Shown: piece after piece, positions 17,096 to 25,410 of the stretch
Position numbering within the stretch: position 1 is the first letter of the stretch
Layout of the letters: the number at the start of each line of letters is the position of its first letter
Origin: Streptomyces violascens
Lineage (GTDB): Bacteria > Actinomycetota > Actinomycetes > Streptomycetales > Streptomycetaceae
DNA: 39,760 nt
Assembly: GCF_014649955.1 (NCBI RefSeq)
Contig: NZ_BMUA01000045.1
Span: forward strand, 1-39,760
Direction of reading: 5' to 3'
Made by a program: the position numbers and the translations under genes
The notes under the pieces: model-generated
Told to the model about the DNA's origin: nothing
The model's database searches: none
The model's input: the letters and a program-made list of their open reading frames with translations, nothing else

Positions 17096-17968
17096 TTGCG
17101 GATCGTCCTGCCGTCACATCGCCGTGTCGATCCCCCGACCGAGTGACGGCACACCTCTGTCGACGACGCCCCTGCCCCGGGCAGTCACCAACCCATCAGG
17201 CCCGCTCCAGGCCCTCCGACAGACCGTCCTGCGAAAGCACCGCGAGCACCCCTCTCAAGGGAGTAGTCAGGATCTCCGGGCCATGCCAGAGTCTGCTCAA
17301 GCACCCTCTCGTCAGCGGAGACGCCTTCATGGTCGACGATGCGGGCACCTTCGATCCAGAATCGGCGACTGGCGGCATCGATGGTGGTGGCCTCGGCCGG
17401 CTTTAGGCACCCGTACAGGCCAGGTCAGCTACTCAATCCACAGCCGTTTCGCGGTGAGGGTGACCGCGCCGTGGTAGACGAAAGCCGCGTGTCGAAACTC
17501 ATCGCCGCGGCCCGGTGCACTCCAATTTGTTGATCAGCTGTTCAACTTCGTTGCGGCGCGCATAGCTTGGTTGACGTGGGGTGATCTGAGGTCCCGCCAC
17601 CCGCCGCCTCAACGCCGGGCCTTGCACGCGGAGGACGACGTCCCCTCACGCCAACAGCAGTTCGTCGAGTTCAACGCGCAGCTGTCGCGGGGTTGGCCGG
17701 GCATCGCCCCGGCCAGTGGCTCTCCTTGCGGAAGCGGAAGAGGGAAGGCCGTCTTGGACAAGCTCCACCTCCTCGAGCGCTGACCACCCTCCCTCGCCCA
17801 GGCTTCACCGACGCCGCCGCACCAGCGGCCGGCTCCCACGCCCACTCCACCGGATCCGCCACCAATCCACGCCGTCGACGGCGCCGTCGGCCGGCAGCGG
17901 GACCGGCCTGGCCGGAGCTCGCCCACGGCCGGCCCGCCGTCGTCCGACGACCGGCCACCCGTTTCCGC
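17096..17968. other. Decayed region
   Basis: 870 bases without an intact gene. It includes the ferredoxin tail at 17571-17783. A forward stub near 17300-17406 reads HPLVSGDAFMVDDAGTFDPE up to a stop. A reverse stub near 17430-17520 reads EFRHAAFVYHGAVTLTAKRL. 17790-17968 is Arg/Pro/Ala-rich in all frames and appears non-coding. Confidence 0.5.
17571..17783 (+). pseudogene. C-terminal relic of a 7Fe ferredoxin
   Basis: The frame ends AEDDVPSRQQQFVEFNAQLS, then RGWPGIAP and KAVLDKLHLLER. This matches the C-terminal extension of Azotobacter-type seven-iron ferredoxins (DUF3470), where a helix with FIELNAELAEVWP is followed by KGKLQHLER. The cysteine-rich cluster-binding half is gone: no CxxCxxC pattern lies upstream in any frame. 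Only about 45 codons survive. Confidence 0.55.
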
Positions 17969-18640
17969 TCAGGTGTGTGTGGCGCGGAGCCGGTCGAGGT
18001 ACTGATCGGCGTTCGGGTAGGGGTGGTCTTGGGCTCCGTGGCGGTGAAGGTCGAGTTGTCCGTCCGGGTGCAGGCGCAGCGTGGTGGTTGCTGCGCGGGA
18101 TGGCTCGCAGGGGTAGCGGTCGGCGCCGGTGAGCGAGGCGGATCCGAGGACGGCCACGGCCGGGGGAAACATCGCGATGGCTTCGGCAGCCGTCGCGGCG
18201 GGTGGTCGGCCGGTGCGGTTGGCACTGCTGACGTAGAGGATCGGGTCGGCGAGTACGGGCAGGAGAGGTGTCCAACGGGCGCCGAACAGCAAGGTCCAGC
18301 CGTCCTGGCTGGCGGGTGACAGCCAGGACGGAAGGGACGTGCCAGGGCGAATCGGGACCAGCAAAGTCACTCGCTCCTCGATGAGCAGCCGGCGGGCCAG
18401 GGAGGTTGAGGCCGCATCGAGATCGAGGAAGTCATCGAGCGCCGTGAGGGTGCCGGGGTCGTGGGCCCAGAGTGCGACGGCCTGTTCGGCGGGCCTTGCC
18501 TTGGCTGTGTTGACGGCCCGCGGGCCGGTCGCGGCCACGGTGTACGTCAGGGGCGCGGGGTTCGGCAGGACCACCGCCGCACCTCGGCTCAGTGCCCTGC
18601 GCGCTCCGTCGCTGTCAACGGTGCCGACGTCGGGGTTCAT
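17969..18640 (-). CDS. Sua5/YrdC/YciO-like protein
   Basis: A 223-residue protein with ATG at 18640, overlapping the upstream gene's stop by four bases (ATGA). The family makes threonylcarbamoyl-AMP for tRNA t6A or, as a domain, carbamoyl-AMP in carbamoyltransferases. Visible family features are KAR at residues 47-49 (the KxR nucleotide/substrate motif), AVALWAHDP, and the SAN motif in ILYVSSANRTGRPP (139-141). It lacks the long C-terminal Sua5 domain and differs from a housekeeping TsaC in context. Translational coupling with a DRE-TIM metallolyase suggests a dedicated biosynthetic role, perhaps activating or carbamoylating a small molecule; that is inference. Confidence 0.75.
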   Translation of the reverse strand: MNPDVGTVDSDGARRALSRGAAVVLPNPAPLTYTVAATGPRAVNTAKARPAEQAVALWAHDPGTLTALDDFLDLDAASTSLARRLLIEERVTLLVPIRPGTSLPSWLSPASQDGWTLLFGARWTPLLPVLADPILYVSSANRTGRPPAATAAEAIAMFPPAVAVLGSASLTGADRYPCEPSRAATTTLRLHPDGQLDLHRHGAQDHPYPNADQYLDRLRATHT

Positions 18641-19881
18641 CGCTGATCGCCCGTCCTCGTGGTACGCAGCCCGTCGAGGTAGCCGGCGAATACCAGGTCG
18701 TCGACCACCGCTTGACCAGTGCGGTAGGCATGAGTCTTCGCCCAGCCCATCGCGGCGTGCGCCTCTGCGTCGTCCAGGTCGTGGCCGAGTCTGGTGGCCA
18801 CCGCCTTGATCACCCGGGCACTGGCCAGGTGGGTGAGCACCACACTCGGGGTGATCCCGAGGAGTTCCTGAGGGTCGAACGGCTGAAAGAGCTGCGGGTG
18901 GACGAACGGGGTGCCGGTGGAGATCGTGCCGACCCCGGTACCGACGATCGGCGTCGTCACGCTCAGCGGCACGCCTGTCTCCTCGGAGACCATTCCTGCG
19001 ATGACCGGCAACCGGGTGAGGTCCGGAACCGTCCACCACGCACTGGTGTCCGTGCCAAGGATGTGAGTGCTGCGCTCGGGCCGGTGGGCCAGCAGGAACA
19101 GCAGTTGCTCGGTCGCCACCATGCCACTGCGCTCCGCGATGCCCAGCCAGGAACTGGAGACGACCCGCACCCCCGCTCGCAGGGCCTGAAGCGTGTTGGC
19201 CAGGCCCAGGCCGAGGTCGTTGTGCAGATGGGAGGCAAGCACCACGTCATCGCCGGCCGCGGCTCGCACCGCGGTGAACATCTGCGCGGCATCGCTGGGC
19301 AGTTGGTCCCCGACGGTGTCGGCCAGGATCACGGTTCCCGCGCCAGCTGTGGTCAGCTCCGTTGCGTACTCGGCCACAAGAGCGTGGTCGGCGCGGGATG
19401 CGTCCGCCAGGCAGACGTCCACCGCCACCCCGTCATCCAGCCCTCGGGCTTCCTTGACGAGCGCGACGCCCTCCTGCAGCGCCTCACGCGCCGTGCGATG
19501 GGACATCACCTGGGCCATCGGATCCGACGCGGGAACGACGACCATGATCCGGGCGTGCGCGGTCTCCTTGACCGAAGCGACGGCCTGCCGCACGTCCGCC
19601 GCCCTCCCCCGGCACACCGCCGCGACGCTCACCGCGCCCTCGGCCTCCACCGCGACTCTCCGAACCGCCTCGAACTCCTCCCCGCACACCGCCGGGAAAC
19701 CCGCCGCGAACACCACGTGCCGCGGCCCGTCCACGCCGAAGATCCGGCCCTGCTCCCGCGCCAACCGCACCCGGAAATCCGCGCCCATCAACGTCTTGGC
19801 CTGCGCGCCATCCCGGGCCGACTCCTCCCACAGCACCACTCGCCCCGCCAAAGCGGACTCCCGCACCACGTCGCCGCCCAC
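18637..19881 (-). CDS. DRE-TIM metallolyase, homocitrate/isopropylmalate synthase-like
   Basis: A 414-residue protein from a GTG at 19881; an internal GTG four codons later is possible. The TIM-barrel signatures are LWEESARDGAQAKTLM with R23-D24-G25, the metal-binding SHLHNDLGLGLANTL with H218 and H220, and GIAERSGMVATEQLLFLL. Members bind a divalent metal and carry out Claisen-type condensations of acyl-CoA with alpha-keto acids, or aldolase/lyase reactions. The first motif deviates from the LRDGxQ consensus, and the long C-terminal regulatory domain of isopropylmalate synthase is absent, so the substrate is open. It is the first gene of a two-gene operon. An ISL3 element sits 283 bases upstream and may have displaced its promoter. 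Confidence 0.8.
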   Translation of the reverse strand: MGGDVVRESALAGRVVLWEESARDGAQAKTLMGADFRVRLAREQGRIFGVDGPRHVVFAAGFPAVCGEEFEAVRRVAVEAEGAVSVAAVCRGRAADVRQAVASVKETAHARIMVVVPASDPMAQVMSHRTAREALQEGVALVKEARGLDDGVAVDVCLADASRADHALVAEYATELTTAGAGTVILADTVGDQLPSDAAQMFTAVRAAAGDDVVLASHLHNDLGLGLANTLQALRAGVRVVSSSWLGIAERSGMVATEQLLFLLAHRPERSTHILGTDTSAWWTVPDLTRLPVIAGMVSEETGVPLSVTTPIVGTGVGTISTGTPFVHPQLFQPFDPQELLGITPSVVLTHLASARVIKAVATRLGHDLDDAEAHAAMGWAKTHAYRTGQAVVDDLVFAGYLDGLRTTRTGDQR

Positions 19882-20160
19882 CGCACACCCCGATCTTCAC
19901 CCGGCCCAGCGGCCGATGCCCACGCCCTCCGCAGCTGCGAGGGAAGTCGACTTCGCACTCTAGTTGCGCTCGACCCGACGGTCGCAACGCGCCACCGCAG
20001 ACTGCAACACCCGCCGGAGACCGGGAAACCCGAGGTCTCGGCTTGTTCGAGTACATCGTCGGCCACTTGCTCATCGGCCATGACAACCCGCCTGCGGCGT
20101 CGTGCAGTTGGCCTGCCACACACCGGGCCGCCCGGTCCGTTCGTTGATGGGGATCCGCTA

Positions 20161-20187
20161 TTTTGGCTCTGACCGCGATTGCGTGAA
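20161..20187 (+). repeat. ISL3 left inverted repeat
   Basis: 27 bases identical, in inverted orientation, to 21829-21855. The element proper probably starts at GGCTCTGACC (20165), the ISL3-type terminus, so four flanking T's extend the symmetry. Confidence 0.9.
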
Positions 20188-21851
20188 GGTCATGGTCGGG
20201 TGAGGATCCGGGTTCGAAGGAGGCCCGGCCATACATTGCTCTCTTGAGTGTTTTGACCCGGTTCACGTGGCCTTCGACGACGCCCGAGCTCCAGGGCAGG
20301 GTGAGTCCGGCGGTGACGGCGTCGAGGTCTCGGCGGAGGAAGCCAGCGAAGCCGCTCATGGGTTTGGGGGCGTCTTGTTCGGCCTGGCGGATCCACTGCG
20401 TGAGCAGGTGTCCGCGCTTGTGGCGGACGAGGTCGGAGAAGGTGCGGCCGAGGTCGCAGGCCCGGGCGATGTCGGGGCAGGCGAGCCGGACTTGAAGCAG
20501 TCGTTCCTCCTGGCTCTCGGTGAGGGTCTCGCGGGGCCGCATGATCCACGAGGTGATCTTGCGGGGGCTGGGGATGTCCGCCCGGACGGGTTCGGCGGTG
20601 CCCTCCCGCAGAGCGGCGAGGTGCCGGCGGACCACAACGCGGCTTCCCTGGTAGCCGCGTTCGCGGATCTCCAGGAAGAGTCGGGTGCCGCTGACCTGCC
20701 CGGATGTGTTGAGGAACCGGGCATTGAGATAGGCCTTGAACGGCTCCAGCACCCCCGTCGGACGCCGGTGATGGGCGGAGGCGAGGAGCTCGTCGAGGTC
20801 GGTGTCGCGGAAGCGACGGACCGTCTTGCGGTCCAGGTTCAGGCGCCGGGCGATCGCACTGATGGTCCAGCCGGCGTCCACGAGCCGGTGGATGTCCGTG
20901 TAGCGGTGCCGGGTCCGCTCGATCATCTGCGTACTCGGCAGCCCGGGCGGCGGGAGGTTGACCGGCTTGGGCTCCGGGGGCTTCTCCCCAGGCTCTTCGT
21001 CCGCGCGTTTGCGCAGGCAGAGGCGGTGCTGATGGCATGTCTTCTCCACTGCCGCCGACAGATTCTGGAGCAAGTGCCACCGGTCGGCGACCTCCAGGGC
21101 GCCGGGGGCGGCTTCCCTGACCGCGCGGGTGTAGGCAGAGGCCCGGTCCCGGCAGATGATCTCGGCACCGGGATGTTCCCGCAGCCAGGCGGCGAACGTC
21201 TCCGACGTTCGGTCGGGCAGCACGTCCACGACGGTTCCGGCTTCGACGTCCACCAGGATAGTGCCGTAGGTGCAGCCCTTGCGGAAGGCGAACTCATCGA
21301 CGCCCAGCACCCGCGGCGACCGCCGCGGAACCTCCGGCGCCTCCAGCAGGCCCAGCAGCCGGGTCCGGCCCGCCGCCAGCCGTAACCGCCGGCAGAGCCG
21401 TTCGCCCGCGCGGCTGCCGAGCTCGGACGCGATCGTCCGCAGCCACGTCTTCAGCCCGACGCTGGAACGGCGGTATCGCTCGGTCAGGCCCTCGATCTGC
21501 TCGGCGAACGTCTTCCGTGAACAGTTCCTCCGGTCGCAGAAGTACCTCCGGACCCGGAGCCGGACCACAACGCGCTGAGACTCTACCGGCCGTTCAGAGA
21601 GCCTGCGTTGGTACGAACTGTGCACCCGGCTGGCCCGGCGTCGGCAGTCCGGGCACCGGCCCGGCCGGCTCGTAGAGACCGCCTCCACCACGAGCCCGTC
21701 AGGAGCGGGGCTGACCCGCTCGATCCGCACACCGATCCCGGGAAACAGCACATCCTCGACCATCTTGATCGCCACGGAGCATAGGACCCCGAAGAAACGA
21801 TCTTCCGTTCCCGCCGCTGGCCTGGGGATTCACGCAATCGCGGTCAGAGCC
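20165..21851 (-). mobile_element. ISL3-family insertion sequence
   Basis: A 1687-bp element with perfect terminal inverted repeats (20165-20187 and 21829-21851) beginning GGCTCTG, and one transposase gene. The 8 bases on each side (GCTATTTT and AAAATCTT) do not form the expected direct target duplication. This points to rearrangement after insertion or recombination between copies. Confidence 0.9.
20190..21775 (-). pseudogene. ISL3-family transposase, frameshifted near its end
   Basis: From ATG at 21775 the protein has an N-terminal zinc ribbon (CPDC and CDRRNC), the HTH TISAIARRLNLDRKTVRRFR, the DDE-type core (VLGVDEFAFRKG, CRDRASAYTRAVREAAPG, VADRWHLLQNL) and the conserved end GVVEGHVNRVKTLKRAMYGR. 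After RASFE the expected ending LLRTRILTRP is found in another frame (stop at 20190), so a small deletion, about 10 bp, shifted the frame in the last dozen codons. Without correction the frame runs on through the IS end into neighbouring DNA. Activity is uncertain because only the last residues change. Confidence 0.8.
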
Positions 21852-21855
21852 AAAA
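21829..21855 (-). repeat. ISL3 right inverted repeat
   Basis: The exact inverse of 20161-20187; it lies 53 bases upstream of the transposase start. Confidence 0.9.
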
Positions 21856-21915
21856 TCTTGACCGCCCACAAGCCGGGAACCCCACGCCAGTGCCAAACGC
21901 ATGTTCTAGATCACC

Positions 21916-21937
21916 GACAGACGTTGTGTGGTCTGTC
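21916..21937 (-). terminator. Hairpin at the end of the DUF347 gene
   Basis: GACAGAC (21916-21922) and GTCTGTC (21931-21937) form a 7-bp stem with an 8-base loop overlapping the stop codon of the membrane-protein gene. It is a weak terminator candidate for the three-gene operon. Confidence 0.35.
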
Positions 21938-23210
21938 AGCCCAGGTCCACCAGAAGGGTGTTCAGTTCGCTCTCCTGCTGTGCCGGTGACATGGGCGGGT
22001 TGGAGTGGTCGATGCCGAACGTCTTGAGCACTTTGTCCATCTGGGCGTCGATGGAGGTCCAACCGGTGTCGTCCAGCGGCTGGAGCGAGTCCTGGTCGGC
22101 ATCCCACAGGTCGCGCAGCGACTGGGCAGCCGCGTGGGCGCCGGTGGCGTCGCCCGAGCGTGCGTCCTTGAGCGAGGTGGATGCGAGGGTCCGCAGCGCG
22201 CCGACCTTGGCGGGCGGGAAGTTCTTCACCGCCTGGCCGGGAGGCAGCTGGACGGCGGAGGTGGTATCGGTCTCCGGCGCCGGGCCGACGTGCGGCTGAG
22301 CGTGGGCCCAGGCCAGCAGGGCCGCCGTGGCGACGGCCAGTACGCCGAATCCGGCCAGTGCGATGCGCTCCTTGTGTGGGTTGCTGGTGACCTGTGCGGT
22401 GTGGGTGGCCTCGCGGGTCTCTGTCACATCCGTGCGCGTCACCGTCAGGTAGACCACGGTCGCCAGGATCAGGCCGAGGAAGATCAGGCTGGTGGTGAAC
22501 GTGCCGAGGGCGAGGCCGGTCGGGTCGCCCGGGTTCTGGGCGACCTTGGGGGAGGCGAGCCAGTCGCCGATGTTTGCGCCCAGCGGGCGGGTCAGGATGT
22601 AGGCGAGCCAGAAGGACAGCACCGGGTTCGCGCCGAACCTCCGCAGCGCCGTGATCGCGGCGATGAGGCCGAGCGGCAGCAGCACCGAGACACCCGGACT
22701 CCAGCCGGTCAGCTCCAGGGTCCAGTCGCCGGTCGCGGTGCCGAGCGCGAAGGTGACCAGGACCGTCAGCCAGTAGAACGACTCCCGCGGCAGCGTGGTG
22801 ACCGAGTGGATCGACAGCGTGTGCTCACGCAGCCACCACACGCCGAAGACCACCACGAGCAGCACCGAGAAGACCGCGGAGCTGATCCACAGCGGCACGT
22901 TCAGCTGGTCGGTCAGGATGTCGGTGTACAAGGTGCCCGTGACGCTGACAACGACCACGGTCAGCCAGTAGGGGAACGGTACGTACCGCTTGAGTCGCAG
23001 CTGGACGGCCAGAGCCACCACCAGGACCGCCGTGAAGATCCAGGCCGTGTTCACCAGGCCGACGCCCAGCTGGGTGTTGATCCAGTCGGCGAAGCTCTCA
23101 CCGACCGTCGTGCACAAGACCTTGATCACCCAGAACCAGATGGTGACCTCGGGGACCTTGTTGAGCATGAGCCGCCCGCTGCGCGTGCGTGCTTCGGTTG
23201 TCGTTGTCAT
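21936..23210 (-). CDS. DUF347 (COG4705) multipass membrane protein
   Basis: A 424-residue protein; ATG at 23210 (MTTTTEART) was chosen because family similarity starts at once with NKVPEVTIWFWVIKVLCTTV. Residues 15-310 carry about nine transmembrane helices containing the repeated DUF347 pattern (GESFADWINTQLGVGL, LGTATGDWTLELTGWSPG, TRPLGANIGDWLASP). Residues ~310-424 are a soluble, probably extracytoplasmic helical tail after one more helix (IALAGFGVLAVATAALLAWA). The biochemical role of the family is not established to my knowledge; metal-related transport has been suggested. It lies 38 bases downstream of the histidine kinase gene on the same strand and is likely the output or partner of that two-component system. 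Confidence 0.8.
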   Translation of the reverse strand: MTTTTEARTRSGRLMLNKVPEVTIWFWVIKVLCTTVGESFADWINTQLGVGLVNTAWIFTAVLVVALAVQLRLKRYVPFPYWLTVVVVSVTGTLYTDILTDQLNVPLWISSAVFSVLLVVVFGVWWLREHTLSIHSVTTLPRESFYWLTVLVTFALGTATGDWTLELTGWSPGVSVLLPLGLIAAITALRRFGANPVLSFWLAYILTRPLGANIGDWLASPKVAQNPGDPTGLALGTFTTSLIFLGLILATVVYLTVTRTDVTETREATHTAQVTSNPHKERIALAGFGVLAVATAALLAWAHAQPHVGPAPETDTTSAVQLPPGQAVKNFPPAKVGALRTLASTSLKDARSGDATGAHAAAQSLRDLWDADQDSLQPLDDTGWTSIDAQMDKVLKTFGIDHSNPPMSPAQQESELNTLLVDLG

Positions 23211-23248
23211 GCGGGGAGGTTTACGCGGGGAACCTGCAAGCAACCTGA

Positions 23249-24505
23249 CTACGCGGCGGGGAGCGTCACCTCGACGTGACCGCGGCCGTCCGCGATCGCG
23301 CGGACCTCCACACCGGCCGAGGCGGCGATGCGCCGGACCACCGGCAGCCCCAGGCCGTACCCCTCGCCGCCACTCACACCCGCTTCGAAGACCCGGTCGA
23401 GCTCCGCGGGATCGAACCCGGGGCCGTCGTCCAGGACATCGACCACGATGGCCTCTCCCCGGATGCGCGCGGTGATCCACACGCGCGACCGCGCATGGCG
23501 CAGGCCGTTCTCCAGCAGGGGCGACAGCAACGACACGGCGACGTCGGGCGCCAAGGCGACCTCGGCCTTCGCGGGGAAGGCGACCTCGACAGCGCGGCCG
23601 GCGATCGCCTGCCGCGCGGCGGAGTGCAGATCGCACCGGGTCCCGGCGTCTGTTCGTGCGCGCGCGGCGCGCAGAAGTGTCGTGATCGCCGCATCGAGGC
23701 GGTCGACCTCGCTCAGCACCGCCTCCGGCACCACCGGCTCGCCGGACAGCTGTGCCAGCTGCGCCTCGCCCCGCAGGACCGTAAGGGGCGTCCGCAATTC
23801 GTGGGCGATCTCATCGGTGAGGCGGCGCTCGTCCGCCAGCGCGTTGTCGACGCGTTCCAGGAGGCGGTCCAGGGTCTGCCCCAGTTCCCCGAACTCATCG
23901 CGTGGGACTCCGAGGTTGAAGCGGCGCCCGGGTTCGTGATGGCCCCAGTCGTCGGCGAGGGCGGCCATCTCGTGTACGACGCGCAGCGCGCGGCGCACCA
24001 CGAGGTGCGCGACACCGCCGGCGAGGAGGATGGCGAGGCCGCCCAGTATCAGCGACAAGGTCAGGCTGTGCTGCTCGGATGTCTCATAAGGCGTGAGGTC
24101 CACCCGGACGATCACCATGACGTGGTGGCCGGCAATCGGGATCTCCTGCGCGTACAGGAGGTAGTGCGCGACGGTGGCGGTCTGTGATCGCCCCGAGCCG
24201 GCCAGCGCCTCGACGCGCTCGACCATGCTGCCCGGAACGTTCCCGTCGATCAGGCGGCCGTCGGCATAGACCCAGGCGACCTCGTCCAGCGCCTCGCTGC
24301 TGTTCTCCGTCAGCACGACGCGCCCGCCCACAGTGGTGACGTTCGCCGCGACCGCCTCGGCGCGGGTACGCGCCAGGTCGTGCGCGTCGGCGTCCGTCAC
24401 CCGGCTCAGCAGCACATGCGAGACCACGACCAGGATCGCGACCACGGCGGTGGCGATCAGCACCGTGAGCGCGACGACCCTCCTGCGAAATCGCGTCACT
24501 GCCAT
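23249..24505 (-). CDS. Sensor histidine kinase
   Basis: A 418-residue protein starting MAVTRFRRRV at 24505 and overlapping the response-regulator gene by ten bases. Domains: transmembrane helix 1 at ~10-34; an extracytoplasmic sensor at ~35-145 with a conserved VAWVYADGRLIDGN; helix 2 at ~148-172; HAMP at ~173-225; the dimerisation/phosphoacceptor segment DEIAHELRTPLTVLRGE with H235; and a HATPase domain with N (LLENGLRHARS), G1 (DDGPGFDP) and G2 (GYGLGLPVVRRIA) boxes. It is a canonical OmpR-partner kinase in the RR-HK order. Together with the downstream DUF347 gene it forms an operon sensing an unknown envelope signal. Confidence 0.92.
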   Translation of the reverse strand: MAVTRFRRRVVALTVLIATAVVAILVVVSHVLLSRVTDADAHDLARTRAEAVAANVTTVGGRVVLTENSSEALDEVAWVYADGRLIDGNVPGSMVERVEALAGSGRSQTATVAHYLLYAQEIPIAGHHVMVIVRVDLTPYETSEQHSLTLSLILGGLAILLAGGVAHLVVRRALRVVHEMAALADDWGHHEPGRRFNLGVPRDEFGELGQTLDRLLERVDNALADERRLTDEIAHELRTPLTVLRGEAQLAQLSGEPVVPEAVLSEVDRLDAAITTLLRAARARTDAGTRCDLHSAARQAIAGRAVEVAFPAKAEVALAPDVAVSLLSPLLENGLRHARSRVWITARIRGEAIVVDVLDDGPGFDPAELDRVFEAGVSGGEGYGLGLPVVRRIAASAGVEVRAIADGRGHVEVTLPAA

Positions 24506-25149
24506 CGGTAGCCCACGCCGCGGACGGTCGCCAGCTGCCCGGCCACACCCAGTGGAGTGAGCTTGGTCCGCAGCCGGCGCACGAACGAATCGAGAGTGTT
24601 GTCGCTGACCTGCGCTCCGTGAGGCCAGCCGGCAGCGATGAGAGCGTGGCGGCGTACCGCGTCGCCCTGCGAGGCGATCAGGCGGCCCAGCAGCCGGAAC
24701 TCGGTCGGCGTCAGGCTCTCGCTCGCCGAGTTGTAGGTCACCACGTGCTTCGCCGGATCCAGGACGACCTCGCACGGTGCGGGCGCCACGGTGGCCCGGC
24801 GCAGCAGCGCACGGACCCGGACCAGCAGCTCCGGGATGTCGAAGGGTTTGGTCATGTAGTCGTCGGCGCCCGCCTCGAAACCGCCCACCTTGTGATGCAG
24901 ACCGTCCAAGGCGGTGAGCATCAACACCGGCGCGTCGACGCCGCGCGCCCGAAGGGCCAGGCAGACGTCACGGCCGTCGGCGTCCGGGAGCCCGACATCC
25001 AGGACGACCAGATGGGGCGCCGGTGCGAGCCGGCGCAGCAGGCCGTCGGCCGTGGCAACAGCGGAGACGGTGTGGCCATCGTGCTCCAGGGCACGCTTGA
25101 GGACACTGCGTACCGCCGTGTCGTCTTCGCACACCATGATGAAAGCCAC
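24496..25149 (-). CDS. OmpR-family response regulator
   Basis: A 217-residue protein starting MAFIMVCEDD. The receiver domain (1-~118) has acidic D9/D10, phosphoacceptor D51 in VVLDVGLPDADG, switch Thr in LMLTALDG and K in YMTKPFDIPELLVRV. The C-terminal winged helix (~125-217) has LTPTEFRLLGRLIAS, SDNTLDSFVRRLRTKL and VRGVGYRWQ. All key residues are present. It is the first gene of the operon with the kinase, so autoregulation is likely. Confidence 0.93.
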   Translation of the reverse strand: MAFIMVCEDDTAVRSVLKRALEHDGHTVSAVATADGLLRRLAPAPHLVVLDVGLPDADGRDVCLALRARGVDAPVLMLTALDGLHHKVGGFEAGADDYMTKPFDIPELLVRVRALLRRATVAPAPCEVVLDPAKHVVTYNSASESLTPTEFRLLGRLIASQGDAVRRHALIAAGWPHGAQVSDNTLDSFVRRLRTKLTPLGVAGQLATVRGVGYRWQ

Positions 25150-25410
25150 GTGCTGACCCTAGATACTCCCGTCCCAGTTCTCCATCTGCCCTGATCAGCC
25201 GCCCGGCGGTCGGGAACAGGCCGCTGATGCCGTACGTCTCTGCCCTGTCATGAAGCCGCGTTTGCGGATTGCTGTTGCGCCGCCGCGACGCGATGGCCGG
25301 GGAATGCCGGTGGCGTGGCAATGGTGCGGCCGCCCCCCGGTTTCAATAGCCGGAGATCCGCCGGTATCGGGCCATAGGGGGGCCGGGGACGGCCGGGCGG
25401 GGCGCTGTCC
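25150..25410. other. Promoter region of the two-component operon
   Basis: 261 bases upstream of the response-regulator gene and downstream of the M56 gene's stop. No frame is convincing. It should hold the response-regulator promoter; no clear direct repeats stand out. Confidence 0.4.

Noticed and set aside
19484..20189. Read-through extension of the ISL3 transposase into the DRE-TIM gene region
   Set aside because: The expected transposase ending is found in another frame with a stop at 20190. The extension is a frameshift artefact overlapping a real gene in another frame.
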